This document shows positions 1 through 9,823 of a stretch of DNA of 36,447 bases, one piece after another; within the stretch, counting starts at the first letter, position 1, and each line of letters opens with the position of its first letter. The DNA lies in the NCBI GenBank assembly GCA_945827635.1, contig CALZOG010000012.1, positions 1 through 36,447 of the forward strand, read 5' to 3'. Below the pieces are notes generated by a model that worked only from the letters and a program-made list of their open reading frames with translations, did not search any database and was not told the origin of the DNA. The translations under genes were made by a program, and so were the position numbers. The stretch comes from an uncultured Bacteroidales bacterium. Its GTDB lineage: Bacteria; Bacteroidota; Bacteroidia; Bacteroidales; Paludibacteraceae.

Positions 1-2
1 GC

Positions 3-1352
3 ATTGTTTTTGAGTTGCAGTTTGTAAAACGTCTTTACGACCAATACCAACCGCACAAGTTGCATATTTGGGATACATTTACGGACACTACATTAGAGAC
101 TTTGACAAAAGATTACGAGTCGCCCTCTGAATCTGATTCTACCATCTTTAATGAAGGAGATTTGAGATTACAAGAAGGGAAATTGACTCACATAGATTGT
201 TTTGCAGGCCCAGGAGGTATCTGCACAGGATTGCATGCAGCCGGTTTGCAGACTTTAATCGCAATAGAATATATCAAGAGTTGCTGCGAAACATATACTG
301 CGAATCATCCCGAAGTGCATGTTATTCACTCGGATATTAGAAAAGTATCACCCGAACAGATTTTACCGTACATTCCTGCTAACGGTGTGGATTTAGTTAC
401 CTCCGGCATGCCCTGTGAGACTTTTTCCACGGCGGGAAATACTTCTCGTTCATTTTACGATGATCGCCAATTCTTATTCCGTGAGGGACTACGAGTTGCT
501 CAAATAGCAAATGCAAAAATGATTCTATTTGAGAATGTACCTGCTATTACATCAAAACGCACTGAAAAGGACAAAGGTGAGTTAATTGTGGATGTTCTTA
601 AAAAAGAATTAAAGGCTGCCGGATATGGAAATTATATTGAGGTTGTCCTTGATTCTACGAAATATGGTGTTCCTCAAAAAAGAAACCGTTTCTTTATCCT
701 TGCATGCCGCTACCCGGAGTGGAAATTGCAACCGCCAAAGCCGGGCGATAGTCCTTTAGTAACAGTGAGTGACGCTTTAGCGGGATTACCTAATGTAATA
801 GCGAATAGTGATGTAGAGGGCACAGAGTACACAGATGAACATTCGGATTTTGAACAACTGATGCGTGATGATGCTTTTTGGCATAGAGAGGACATGACCT
901 CGCAAAAGATTCTCAATCACATGCCGATGAAGCATAGAGATTGTACGCTCAAACGGTTTGCATTGTTGAGCCAAGGGGACAGTTTGAAAACACTGTTTGA
1001 AAGATACCAAGGAGCAGAACGTGAACGCTTACAGAAAGAACGCATCCTTCCGAAGAAGATGTTTATTAAGCGTAATTACCGTTTGATAAATAATGAGCCA
1101 TCTCCGACAGTCACAAGTCACTGCTTGGATGAGTTTGTGCATCCAATATATGACCGTGCTCTTACCGTACGTGAGTGTGCTCGTTTACAATCTTTCCCCG
1201 ATTCCTATAATTTTGTTGGCGGTCCTTATATTGTACCCCACATTGATAGAACGGTACAAGATAAATACGAACAGATAGGCGATGCTGTTCCGCCATTATT
1301 AGCATACGCATGGGGAATGCAAATTAAACAAATTTTTGAAAATAATGATTGA
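3..1352 (+). CDS. DNA (cytosine-5-)-methyltransferase, 5' end outside window
   Basis: C5 cytosine methyltransferase that should protect host DNA from the endonuclease encoded next. Visible motifs in order: the SAM-binding motif I (DCFAGPGG), the catalytic Pro-Cys motif IV (GMPCETFS), motif VI (ENVPAI), motif VIII (GVPQKRNRF), a variable target-recognition stretch, then motifs IX/X (LTVRECARLQSFP and QIGDAVPP). The ORF track starts at a TTG at 15, but the frame is open to the window edge, so the real start probably lies upstream. The stop overlaps the next gene by 1-4 bases, which implies co-transcription. The region is visibly AT-richer than the dapA-dnaE part of the window, consistent with lateral acquisition. 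The methylated sequence cannot be read from the protein. Confidence 0.93.
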   Translation: MVFELQFVKRLYDQYQPHKLHIWDTFTDTTLETLTKDYESPSESDSTIFNEGDLRLQEGKLTHIDCFAGPGGICTGLHAAGLQTLIAIEYIKSCCETYTANHPEVHVIHSDIRKVSPEQILPYIPANGVDLVTSGMPCETFSTAGNTSRSFYDDRQFLFREGLRVAQIANAKMILFENVPAITSKRTEKDKGELIVDVLKKELKAAGYGNYIEVVLDSTKYGVPQKRNRFFILACRYPEWKLQPPKPGDSPLVTVSDALAGLPNVIANSDVEGTEYTDEHSDFEQLMRDDAFWHREDMTSQKILNHMPMKHRDCTLKRFALLSQGDSLKTLFERYQGAERERLQKERILPKKMFIKRNYRLINNEPSPTVTSHCLDEFVHPIYDRALTVRECARLQSFPDSYNFVGGPYIVPHIDRTVQDKYEQIGDAVPPLLAYAWGMQIKQIFENND

Positions 1353-2218
1353 TGGTCATGAAAAATAATTGTTACCAGTTTTGCCTTGATTCCTACCAAG
1401 AGGAATACAATCGTTGCTTTGAGGCTTTGAAAGCCGAGCACAAAGGTCGAGTATCGTCCAAGTTATCAGATGAATTTGATCGCGAGGCTCAAAAGTCAGC
1501 TATTCGTCTGGCTATAACCAATGCTTTGCGTACGTTTCCCAGTGAACCAGTAGCTGAATTATGGAGCGCAATCTATCGTGCGCATTTATTCCGTAAATCT
1601 GGCATTTCTGATTTGGAAACCATCAATAAAGTAATAAGCGCAGACCAAAGTTGGAAGAAATCAAGCGGACATGCCTTTGAAGAAATGGTCAAGGAGTTGG
1701 CTTCGCTGGCTTTGTATGGTACTGGCGTGGAGATTATTCTTCAACGCGACTTAAACACCTTAATCAAGGCAAATGAACTGGCAAACGAACCGCGCGATAT
1801 TGCTTGGCTCGAAAAGCAGATACAAGGTAATATATTTGACTTATATGGAATATTGACCATTGAAGGCAAAAAGTATTGTTTTGGATGTGTACAGGCAAAA
1901 ACAAGTATCCGTGACCGCGTGACACGCGACCGCGAACCGTCTATTCACGCTATGCAGTCGTTCTTCTGGAGTATTGTTTTTGTACTGGATGGTGACTTCT
2001 TACGTTTGCCGAAATTTGTCAGCATGATCAATGGTGGTTCGGAGGAGTTCCCTGAAAATGGTTGGCATGGAATGTATGTCTTATCCGTAAAAGAACAGAA
2101 CGACCGCATATATCCGATAACTATGGACTTTGATTTATTCAAGTCTCATGCCTTGCAAGCTGCTGACCAATGGATTAAACGCCGTCAGTGGTTTGACTTG
2201 GCATGGAAGGCACTATAA
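1352..2218 (+). CDS. Probable type II restriction endonuclease, CCGG/BsaWI-like family
   Basis: The protein is about 288 residues and its gene starts on the methyltransferase stop. The track uses TTG 1349, but ATG 1352 or ATG 1358 is more likely. A PD-(D/E)XK-like core is suggested by an acidic residue in IFDLYG, followed about 20 residues later by a Lys in VQAKTS. Just after comes an Arg/Asp-rich segment (RDRVTRDRE) resembling the R-(D/E)R signature that CCGG-cutting enzymes use for recognition. SSGHAFEEMVKEL upstream could supply another active-site acid. Family membership rests on remembered motif patterns and on the paired methyltransferase, so the endonuclease role is fairly sure but the specificity is not. 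No control (C) protein gene is visible. Confidence 0.72.
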   Translation: MVMKNNCYQFCLDSYQEEYNRCFEALKAEHKGRVSSKLSDEFDREAQKSAIRLAITNALRTFPSEPVAELWSAIYRAHLFRKSGISDLETINKVISADQSWKKSSGHAFEEMVKELASLALYGTGVEIILQRDLNTLIKANELANEPRDIAWLEKQIQGNIFDLYGILTIEGKKYCFGCVQAKTSIRDRVTRDREPSIHAMQSFFWSIVFVLDGDFLRLPKFVSMINGGSEEFPENGWHGMYVLSVKEQNDRIYPITMDFDLFKSHALQAADQWIKRRQWFDLAWKAL

Positions 2219-2244
2219 ATTGCAACATATTCCACAGATTGGCA

Positions 2245-2721
2245 ATGATTGACAATTGGATATTTCAATATAACAAGAAACGTCAGCCGGAGCGTAAGGT
2301 TGTTTTTCCGAACTACAGCAAAGTGCGTTCGGTGGTGCTGGTATATGAGCAGGGAGTGGATGACAAAAGTATATCCCTGCTTGCCAAACGTCTGGAGAAA
2401 GACGGAATAATGGTAGAGGTGGTAGGTTATCAGCCCAAAGAAGACTTCAACTACTTCGGACGAGTAAAGGCAGAAGCAATGACCGCCTTGCCCTCGCAAC
2501 GGTTCGACCTGCTGATGGATCTGAGTACGCATTACTACTTTGGGACACAGTATATATTGATGGCAATTGACGCAACATTCAAAGCCGGACTGCGGTTTGT
2601 AGATGTGGCAGAGAAAGACCAACAAGGTATATTGGATATGATGGTCAGCCTGCCGGGAAGCGCACAACCGGAAGAGATTGCGGAGCAGGTTATACACTTT
2701 ATGAAAATGATCAACGCATGA
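2245..2721 (+). CDS. Conserved hypothetical protein, DUF6913-like
   Basis: A protein of about 158 residues of a Bacteroidetes-restricted type commonly found just before dapA. The track begins at 2203, inside the endonuclease gene. ATG 2245 (MIDNWIFQYNKK) is preferred because it removes that overlap and gives a basic, native-looking N-terminus. The body looks like a small alpha/beta fold: the VVLVYEQ strand, a helix rich in Lys/Glu, then FDLLMDLS. There is no signal peptide or membrane segment. Its stop overlaps the dapA start (ATGA), so it is translationally coupled to dapA. Function is unknown; the family name is recalled, not searched. Confidence 0.75.
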   Translation: MIDNWIFQYNKKRQPERKVVFPNYSKVRSVVLVYEQGVDDKSISLLAKRLEKDGIMVEVVGYQPKEDFNYFGRVKAEAMTALPSQRFDLLMDLSTHYYFGTQYILMAIDATFKAGLRFVDVAEKDQQGILDMMVSLPGSAQPEEIAEQVIHFMKMINA

Positions 2722-3611
2722 GCAAACAGATTATACAAGGATTAGGCACGGCGCTGGTGACACCATTCACGGAAACAGGAAAAGTGGATGAGACGGCATT
2801 ACACAGACTGTTAGACAGGCAGCTTGCGGCAAAGGTGGATTATCTGGTGGTGCTGGGCACAACGGGTGAGGCGGCCACCATGACGGCACGTGAGCAAGCG
2901 TTCGTCAGAAAGACGATAGTGGAACATGTTGCCGGCAGAGTGCCGCTGGTGCTTGGCGTAGGCGGCAACTGCACACAGGAAGTGGTTGAGCGACTGGGCT
3001 TGCTGAGCACTGAACTGAAACGCGACTATGCGGCTATACTGAGCGTGTGCCCATACTATAACAAGCCTCAGCAGGAAGGGTTATACAGGCATTTTGCAGC
3101 GATAGCAGAAGCATCGGCAGTGCCGGTGATACTATATAATGTACCCGGTCGTACAGGAGTGAACATGCTGCCTGAGACGGTATTCCGATTGGCAGCCAGT
3201 TATCCGCACAAGATCATTGGCGTAAAAGAGGCGTCCGGCAAGCAAGAACAGATAGAGGCTATCATCCGCGGCACAAGAGGCAGCGAGTTTGTGGTGTTGT
3301 CGGGCGATGACGGGTTGGCTGCACCGCTGATGCTGAATGGTGCACAAGGGCTGATATCCGTGCTGTCGAACGCCCTGCCGGAAGATACGATGCGGCTGGT
3401 TCACCAACCGACATTAGAGCAGCAGGCGGCTTTGGAGGAACTGATCAAAGCACTGTTTGCCGAAGGTAATCCGACTGGGATAAAAGGTTTGCTGTCAATA
3501 CAAGGTGTGATGAGTGATCATGTGCGTTTGCCACTGGTGGCGGCAAGTGCAGGGTTGAAGAGTGATTTACGAAAATTATTGGACAATTATGAAAATAGCA
3601 CTATTCGGTAA
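2718..3611 (+). CDS. dapA: 4-hydroxy-tetrahydrodipicolinate synthase
   Basis: Condenses pyruvate with aspartate semialdehyde in the lysine/diaminopimelate pathway, feeding peptidoglycan and lysine synthesis in the cytoplasm. The 297-residue length is normal for the family. The GTTGE substrate loop, YYNKPQQEGLYRHF and LYNVPGRTG (catalytic Tyr) are present. The Schiff-base Lys is K170 in GVKEASG, followed by LSGDD. The start ATG overlaps the upstream stop, and the 3' end overlaps the NAD kinase start by 23 bases, so the three genes form one tightly packed transcription unit. Confidence 0.97.
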   Translation: MSKQIIQGLGTALVTPFTETGKVDETALHRLLDRQLAAKVDYLVVLGTTGEAATMTAREQAFVRKTIVEHVAGRVPLVLGVGGNCTQEVVERLGLLSTELKRDYAAILSVCPYYNKPQQEGLYRHFAAIAEASAVPVILYNVPGRTGVNMLPETVFRLAASYPHKIIGVKEASGKQEQIEAIIRGTRGSEFVVLSGDDGLAAPLMLNGAQGLISVLSNALPEDTMRLVHQPTLEQQAALEELIKALFAEGNPTGIKGLLSIQGVMSDHVRLPLVAASAGLKSDLRKLLDNYENSTIR

Positions 3612-4458
3612 CGCGATGAAGCGAATGACGCTTGGCGAGGTGTCCCATGTGCTGGAGTTTATGGAGTTGCGTCAAGTGGAGGTTTATCTGTCGCAAGAAC
3701 TGCGTCAGGAGATGAACCTGCGCGACTATCCTCCGTTCCCTGCCGAAGAGAAAGCCTGGAAAGAGTTTACGGACGAAGGGAATATGATTGATTTTGCGTT
3801 GTCCATCGGCGGCGACGGCACGTTTCTGACCACAGCATCGATTATCGGTGACAAGAACATACCTATCGTAGGCATCAACTGCGGTCATTTGGGTTTTCTG
3901 GCTGAGGTACAAGCGAATCAAGTGGATCTGATTATGGATCAGCTTATACAAGGCCGTTACACCATAGAACAACGCTCGCTACTGACCGTTGACGGCAAGG
4001 GTGGTCACTTGTCTTCACCGTTCGCGCTGAACGAGATAGCAGTGATGAAATCGGGGTTGTCGTCGATGATAGAGATTGATGCGTACGTGAACGGCGAGTT
4101 GCTGCATACATACGAGGCAGACGGTTTGGTCATATCTACTCCGACAGGCTCAACAGCCTATAACCTGAGCGTAGGAGGCCCGCTGATGGAGCCGCACGTA
4201 AAAGCAATCATCCTGTCGCCGATCGCCACGCACCGATTGTCAGTTCGTCCGCTGGTTATACCCGATGATTGGACTATAGACCTGAAAGTCAGAAGCCGCA
4301 ACGGCAACTACCTGATATCGGTGGACGGGCGAAGCCAATCGCTACTGAACGAAGTGGAGTTGCATATAGCCAAAGCGCCTTACACGACGAAAGTGGTGCA
4401 GCTGGAGGAGCACTCGTTTGTACAGGCGCTGAAGGACAAACTCCAATGGGGGAAATAG
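3589..4458 (+). CDS. nadK: NAD kinase
   Basis: Phosphorylates NAD to NADP. The track starts at GTG 3562, but ATG 3589 (MKIALFGN) gives the usual N-terminus and a 289-residue protein. The GGDGTFL nucleotide motif, GINCGHLGFL, and TPTGSTAYNLSVGGP are all intact. The start lies inside the 3' end of dapA in another frame, implying coupling. An intergenic stretch of 139 bases separates it from fmt. Confidence 0.96.
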   Translation: MKIALFGNAMKRMTLGEVSHVLEFMELRQVEVYLSQELRQEMNLRDYPPFPAEEKAWKEFTDEGNMIDFALSIGGDGTFLTTASIIGDKNIPIVGINCGHLGFLAEVQANQVDLIMDQLIQGRYTIEQRSLLTVDGKGGHLSSPFALNEIAVMKSGLSSMIEIDAYVNGELLHTYEADGLVISTPTGSTAYNLSVGGPLMEPHVKAIILSPIATHRLSVRPLVIPDDWTIDLKVRSRNGNYLISVDGRSQSLLNEVELHIAKAPYTTKVVQLEEHSFVQALKDKLQWGK

Positions 4459-4461
4459 GAG

Positions 4462-4559
4462 TTTGGGGTTTTCTTGGTGCTTTTGAATTTTTGGTTCGGT
4501 CATTATGCCCGCATAACACCATTACCAGAAAATCCTAAGCCCCTCAAGAAAATTCCAAA
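4462..4559. other. nadK-fmt spacer with inverted repeats
   Basis: This AT-rich gap carries two imperfectly complementary 15-base arms (4462-4476 and 4545-4559, two mismatches). Between them is a short perfect inverted repeat, TTATGC-CC-GCATAA, at 4503-4516. The arms could form a long-range stem that acts as a weak terminator for nadK, and the small palindrome could be an operator before fmt. No TAnnTTTG promoter was found, so both roles are guesses. Confidence 0.3.
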
Positions 4560-4597
4560 ACAAAGAGACAAAACACAATTTTGAAAAAAAAGAATCT

Positions 4598-5506
4598 ATG
4601 CGAATAATCTACATGGGAACGCCGGAGTTTGCGGTAGCGCCGCTGAAAGCTCTGGTAGAAGGCGGATACAATATTGTGGCAGTGGTAACAATGCCTGACA
4701 AACCTGCAGGTCGCGGACATCATGTGCAATATTCGGCAGTGAAGGAATATGCACTTTCCGTTGGTTTGCCGGTGCTGCAGCCGGAGAAGTTGAAAGACGA
4801 GACGTTTGTAGAAGAGTTAAGAAGTTACAATGCAGACTTGCAGATTGTGGTAGCATTCAGGATGCTGCCGGAAGTTGTGTGGGCTATGCCGCGTTTGGGT
4901 ACGTTCAACCTGCACGCCTCGCTTCTGCCGCAGTACAGAGGTGCTGCACCCATCAACTGGGCTGTGATCAACGGCGACAAAGAGACCGGCGTGACGACAT
5001 TCATGCTCAAGCACGAGATTGATACAGGAAATATCATACTGCAAGAGCGAATACCGATTGGCGAAGATGAAAATGTAGGATCGGTGCACGACAGGCTGAT
5101 GGAGTTAGGTACAGAGCTTGTGCTGAAAACAGTAGATCTGATTGACGAATCCGATACGAACGGAACGCCTCTGCCTACCACACCGCAGGACGAGATAGCA
5201 GCAGAAGATTTGCGTCCGGCGCCGAAGATATTCAAGGAGACGTGTGAGATTGACACCACAAAGACCGTAGCCGAGGTACATAACTTCGTTCGGGGTTTGA
5301 GTCCCTACCCTGCCGCATGGTGCAACCTGACGATTGGCGGGACAACGTACGAGAATGTGAAGGTTTTTGCCACGCAGAAAGGGAAAGGTGCTATCAGTCT
5401 GCAATGTGCAGATGGAGAGATAAGTTTGACAGAGTTGCAGCTACCCGGGAAGAAAAGAATGAACGCCAAAGACTTGCTGAATGGATTACAGAACGCTCAT
5501 AGATAA
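4598..5506 (+). CDS. fmt: Methionyl-tRNA formyltransferase
   Basis: Formylates initiator Met-tRNA using 10-formyl-tetrahydrofolate. At 302 residues it is a standard length. The N-terminal MGTPEFAV, the formyl-transfer signature HASLLPQYRGAAPINWA and the C-terminal OB-like domain (residues ~205-300) are present. It overlaps the following HD-domain gene by 26 bases in a different frame, so the two are probably translated together. Confidence 0.97.
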   Translation: MRIIYMGTPEFAVAPLKALVEGGYNIVAVVTMPDKPAGRGHHVQYSAVKEYALSVGLPVLQPEKLKDETFVEELRSYNADLQIVVAFRMLPEVVWAMPRLGTFNLHASLLPQYRGAAPINWAVINGDKETGVTTFMLKHEIDTGNIILQERIPIGEDENVGSVHDRLMELGTELVLKTVDLIDESDTNGTPLPTTPQDEIAAEDLRPAPKIFKETCEIDTTKTVAEVHNFVRGLSPYPAAWCNLTIGGTTYENVKVFATQKGKGAISLQCADGEISLTELQLPGKKRMNAKDLLNGLQNAHR

Positions 5507-6020
5507 ACACTACTCCGGTCAAGAGGAGTTGAAAGCATTACTGCTTCACCACTCGCGACAAGTGGCGGACAAGGCACTGATTGTCTGCGCTGCTCACCCG
5601 GAGTGGAACGCCGACACGCAGTTTGTGGAGGAGGCGGCAATGCTACACGACATCGGCATAATCCGGTGTAACGCACCATCCATCCACTGTCACGGGGCAG
5701 AACCGTATATCTGTCACGGTCGCATAGGCGCCGAGTTATTGCGTGAAGAGGGTTTTGCCCGCCATGCACGCGTGGCTGAACGGCATACAGGCAGCGGACT
5801 AACCAGAGAGCAGATCATCGCTCAGGGATTGCCATTGCCGGCAGAAGATTTTGTGCCGGAAACTATAGAGGAGAAAGTGATCTGCTACGCTGACAAGTTC
5901 TTCTCCAAATCTCACCCCGAGCGCATTGCTTCACCCGAACACATCCGGCAAACCATGCTCAAGTTCGGCAATGGTTCACTGGAGCGTTGGGAACAATTGG
6001 AAAAACTGATGACACAATAA
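5481..6020 (+). CDS. HD-domain (HDIG-type) phosphohydrolase-like protein
   Basis: A soluble protein of 179 residues. The metal-binding HD motif is clear (MLHDIGI); an upstream His (HHSRQVADKAL), two further His in CHG segments and a late Asp (YADKFF) complete the usual H..HD..D pattern. Members often hydrolyse nucleotides or phosphomonoesters, but the substrate here is unknown. It overlaps fmt by 26 bases and ends 18 bases before the esterase gene, so the three probably share a transcript. Confidence 0.85.
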   Translation: MDYRTLIDKHYSGQEELKALLLHHSRQVADKALIVCAAHPEWNADTQFVEEAAMLHDIGIIRCNAPSIHCHGAEPYICHGRIGAELLREEGFARHARVAERHTGSGLTREQIIAQGLPLPAEDFVPETIEEKVICYADKFFSKSHPERIASPEHIRQTMLKFGNGSLERWEQLEKLMTQ

Positions 6021-6038
6021 ATTTTACAATCTATTCCC

Positions 6039-6854
6039 ATGAAACGACATACATTACCAATACGGCTGCTTGTCGCTCTGTTGTTGAGTTGCGCAGCACA
6101 AGTATCTGCATCACGCATGGATACCATAGCCTTTCGCGGTGATTCATCTCATGTCATTCAGCGCGTGTGCGTCTATACGCCGGATAATTATGAGGCAGAA
6201 AGAGATTCGGCTTATCCGCTTGTGTATATGCTTCACGGGATTCACGGCAATCACTATTCCTGGCAACGCAACGGCAATATCCGCTATACCTTGGACAGCC
6301 TGATTCGTAACGGCTTGATTCGTCCGATAGTGGTAGCCTTCCCCTATTGCCAACGTTTTGACACAACGGATGTGGACGAACCCAAATCACTGGTGCATTG
6401 TCTGTTCCATTACGGCTCTATTCTCCGCGGGGATTTTGAGGAGACCTTCTACGAGATTGACGATTATGTGCAAGAACACTATAATGTGGATACTGCGCGC
6501 ACACATCGCGCGATTGCCGGATTGAGTTGCGGAGCACGTCAGGCTTCCGTGATAGCCAAGAGCGGACGATTTGATGTAGTAGGTCTGTTTTGTCCGGTAA
6601 TACACAAACGTCAGTGCCCGGACCCGGAGATTGTACCGGCACACTACTGGATAGGCGTGACGGAGGGAGACGTATTTCTGTATAAAGGTCGTCGATTCAG
6701 ATTGGCTTGCGAGAAACACGGCATACCTGTTACCCTCTATCAGGACAAAGGTTCGCACAACTGGAAAGCTTGGAGAAAGATGGCTGTCCTGTTCCTTGAA
6801 ACATTTTTTGCCACCCCGGAAGAGCATATAGAACAGGAGAGTAATCAAGAATAA
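6039..6854 (+). CDS. Secreted putative esterase, alpha/beta hydrolase
   Basis: A 271-residue protein with a signal peptide (basic MKRH start, hydrophobic core, likely cleavage after ASA around residue 24). The fold resembles the esterase D/FrmB-like family: YPLVYMLHG oxyanion-side strand, nucleophile elbow GLSCG with Ser163, probable acid Asp211 (TEGD) and His240 in GSHNWKAW, the last being typical of the family. Homologues include feruloyl and acetyl-xylan esterases, but the substrate cannot be told from this sequence. It is the last gene before a strong terminator. Confidence 0.85.
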   Translation: MKRHTLPIRLLVALLLSCAAQVSASRMDTIAFRGDSSHVIQRVCVYTPDNYEAERDSAYPLVYMLHGIHGNHYSWQRNGNIRYTLDSLIRNGLIRPIVVAFPYCQRFDTTDVDEPKSLVHCLFHYGSILRGDFEETFYEIDDYVQEHYNVDTARTHRAIAGLSCGARQASVIAKSGRFDVVGLFCPVIHKRQCPDPEIVPAHYWIGVTEGDVFLYKGRRFRLACEKHGIPVTLYQDKGSHNWKAWRKMAVLFLETFFATPEEHIEQESNQE

Positions 6855-6877
6855 TTGATACAAGAATTTTGATTTTT

Positions 6878-6912
6878 GCCGTGCTACAAAATTGTGGCAC
6901 GGCTTTTGTTTA
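6878..6912 (+). terminator. Intrinsic terminator after the esterase gene
   Basis: A 7-bp perfect GC-rich stem (GCCGTGC/GCACGGC) extends through one G-T pair to 10 bp, with an AAAATT loop, and is followed by TTTTGTTT. It lies 24 bases after the esterase stop and before the Bat operon, so it separates the two transcription units. Confidence 0.88.
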
Positions 6913-6958
6913 TGTAAAAATGGTTGAACACCGCAAATCATAAAAACAATATATAGCA

Positions 6959-7954
<996 letters not shown>

Positions 7955-7955
7955 A

Positions 7956-7995
7956 CTAGTCCACTAGACGACTATACAACTAGACGACTAGATAA
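7956..7995 (+). repeat. 8-nt tandem array before the DUF58 gene
   Basis: Five consecutive 8-mers of the form CTAGACGA (two exact copies, three variants) begin one base after the moxR stop and end two bases before the DUF58 start. The array is the whole intergenic spacer. Confidence 0.85.
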
Positions 7996-7997
7996 TT

Positions 7998-8900
7998 ATG
8001 ACTTCAGAAGAGTTATTACAAAAAGTCCGGAAGATAGAGATCAAGACCCGAGCTCTGTCGCACAACATCTTTGCCGGCGAGTACCACAGCCAGTTCAAGG
8101 GCCGCGGTATGGCGTTCAGCGAGGTGCGCGAGTACCAGCCCGGCGATGATGTGCGGTCCATCGACTGGAATGTGACTGCCCGCATGGGTAAGCCATATAT
8201 CAAGGTGTTTGAGGAGGAGCGCGAACTGACAGTAATGCTGCTCGTTGACGTATCCGGCAGCCGCAATTTCGGAACAATGTCGCAGTACAAGCGCGACACG
8301 ATAGCCGAGGTCGCTGCCACGCTCGCTTTCTCAACCATCGAGAACAACGACAAAGTCGGCTGTATCTTCTTCTCTGACAAAATTGAAAAAGTCATTCCCG
8401 TAAAAAAGGGTAAGAGCCATGTGCTGCATATCATCCGTGAGTTGCTGGACTATGAGCCCGAATCGCACGGAACGGATGTGGCATCGGCTGTTCAGTTCTT
8501 TGCCAATGCACAAAAACGCCATGCTACATGCTTCCTCATCTCTGATCTTGTCGGCGTAGGCGGACAACGTATCAGCGAAGGCAAAAAGAAAGGTCGTTTG
8601 ACGATTGAACAACCATTGATGATTGCCTCCTCGAAGCACGACATGAACGTCATTCAGGTCTATGACCGCCGCGATGCCGAACTGCCGGATATAGGTCTGC
8701 TGAAGCTCAACGATGCCGAAACAGGCGAACGTCTGTGGGTGAACACCTCGCGCGAAGATGTCCGCAAAGCGTATAGCGATGCTTGGACCAGGCAACAGGC
8801 GGCTATACAAGATGTATTCGTTCGCACCGGCGTGAATGCTGTTTCGATGCAGACTGACCACGATTACGTGCGAGCGCTTATGCGGTTGTTTAAGATGTAA
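7998..8900 (+). CDS. DUF58 domain protein (vWA-like), Bat operon
   Basis: A soluble protein of 300 residues. It shows the DUF58 signature region (REYQPGDDVRSIDWNVTARM) followed by a vWA-like strand with a metal-site motif DVSGSR. DUF58 proteins almost always pair with MoxR ATPases. It has no membrane segment, so it probably sits on the cytoplasmic side of the Bat assembly. The start ATG immediately follows an 8-nt repeat array. Confidence 0.94.
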   Translation: MTSEELLQKVRKIEIKTRALSHNIFAGEYHSQFKGRGMAFSEVREYQPGDDVRSIDWNVTARMGKPYIKVFEEERELTVMLLVDVSGSRNFGTMSQYKRDTIAEVAATLAFSTIENNDKVGCIFFSDKIEKVIPVKKGKSHVLHIIRELLDYEPESHGTDVASAVQFFANAQKRHATCFLISDLVGVGGQRISEGKKKGRLTIEQPLMIASSKHDMNVIQVYDRRDAELPDIGLLKLNDAETGERLWVNTSREDVRKAYSDAWTRQQAAIQDVFVRTGVNAVSMQTDHDYVRALMRLFKM

Positions 8901-8911
8901 TATTGCGTATT

Positions 8912-9823
8912 ATGTTTCTTAGTATCTTATTATCCATAGTAATCAACACTTCGCTTGACTCGACCGTAATCTGTCTGGGCGATCAGACAAGATTAAGGTT
9001 TGAGGCAAACTGTGATGCCAACGAATATGTAACCTTTCCGACATTCGGCAAACAACTGATTGACGGAGTTGAGATCGTACGACAAAGTGGCATAGATTCG
9101 ACGATAGACAAACAAGGCAAGCACTACAAGCAAGAGCTGATGCTTACCTCGTTTGAAGACTCGCTGTTCTTTATCGAGCCGATTGCCTTTGCCTGCGGCA
9201 GCGACACAGCATACAGTGAGACGATCACCTTGAACTTCGTGCAACCGTTCGTGCAGGATTCCACCAACGCAATCTGCGACATCCGAGACATACAGAAAGC
9301 ACCCATCTGGTGGTGGGGATATATCCGTTGGATTCTCGGTGTACTGCTGCTGGCTGGTTTATGCTGGTTGATATGGTGGCTGCTCGGCAAGATTGGCAAC
9401 TACAACGGCAAGTACATGCCGGCTGCCAAGAAAGAGCCCGAACGCCCGGCTGAAGAAGTGGCACTGGAGGAACTTGATCGTATCCGCGAAGAGAAAATAT
9501 GGACGCAGGGACGAACCAAGCAGTATCACACCGAACTGACAGATGTACTGCGTACGTACATTGCCAAACGCTTTGGCATTGCATCCACCGAAAAGACTTC
9601 TGACGAGACTCTGCAAGCCATGAAACCTGTGCTGAAAGACCAACGAGAGTTACATGCCTCGCTTACCAAGGTGCTGCAACTCGCTGATCTGGTGAAGTTT
9701 GCCAAGTGGCAGGCTACTCCTGACGAGAACGAACAAGCCCTGCATATCGCTTATGATTTTGTCAACGAGACTAAGCCTGCACCTGCCGAGACGAATGAAG
9801 ATGTTAAAGAGTTAAATAGTTAA
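8912..9823 (+). CDS. Bat-operon membrane protein of unknown function
   Basis: About 303 residues from ATG 8912; the track's TTG 8903 is less likely. It has a short N-terminal hydrophobic signal, then a ~120-residue extracytoplasmic beta-rich domain with three Cys. A Trp-rich transmembrane helix follows (around WWWGYIRWILGVLLLAG), then a cytoplasmic Glu/Lys-rich helical domain (LEELDRIREEKIW...) resembling the C-terminal domain of BatD and DUF4381-type proteins. The position between DUF58 and BatA is typical for Bacteroidetes Bat clusters. Its 3' end runs into an 8-nt repeat array that supplies the stop codon. Confidence 0.85.
   Translation: MFLSILLSIVINTSLDSTVICLGDQTRLRFEANCDANEYVTFPTFGKQLIDGVEIVRQSGIDSTIDKQGKHYKQELMLTSFEDSLFFIEPIAFACGSDTAYSETITLNFVQPFVQDSTNAICDIRDIQKAPIWWWGYIRWILGVLLLAGLCWLIWWLLGKIGNYNGKYMPAAKKEPERPAEEVALEELDRIREEKIWTQGRTKQYHTELTDVLRTYIAKRFGIASTEKTSDETLQAMKPVLKDQRELHASLTKVLQLADLVKFAKWQATPDENEQALHIAYDFVNETKPAPAETNEDVKELNS

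Noticed and set aside
2185-2697. 170-residue minus-strand ORF opposite the DUF6913-like gene
   Set aside because: It covers the coupled plus-strand gene in a tight operon, has odd composition (His, Tyr, Cys-rich), and has no promoter.
8903-8911. TTG 8903 as the start of the Bat membrane protein
   Set aside because: ATG 8912 gives a better signal peptide with no need for an alternative start codon.
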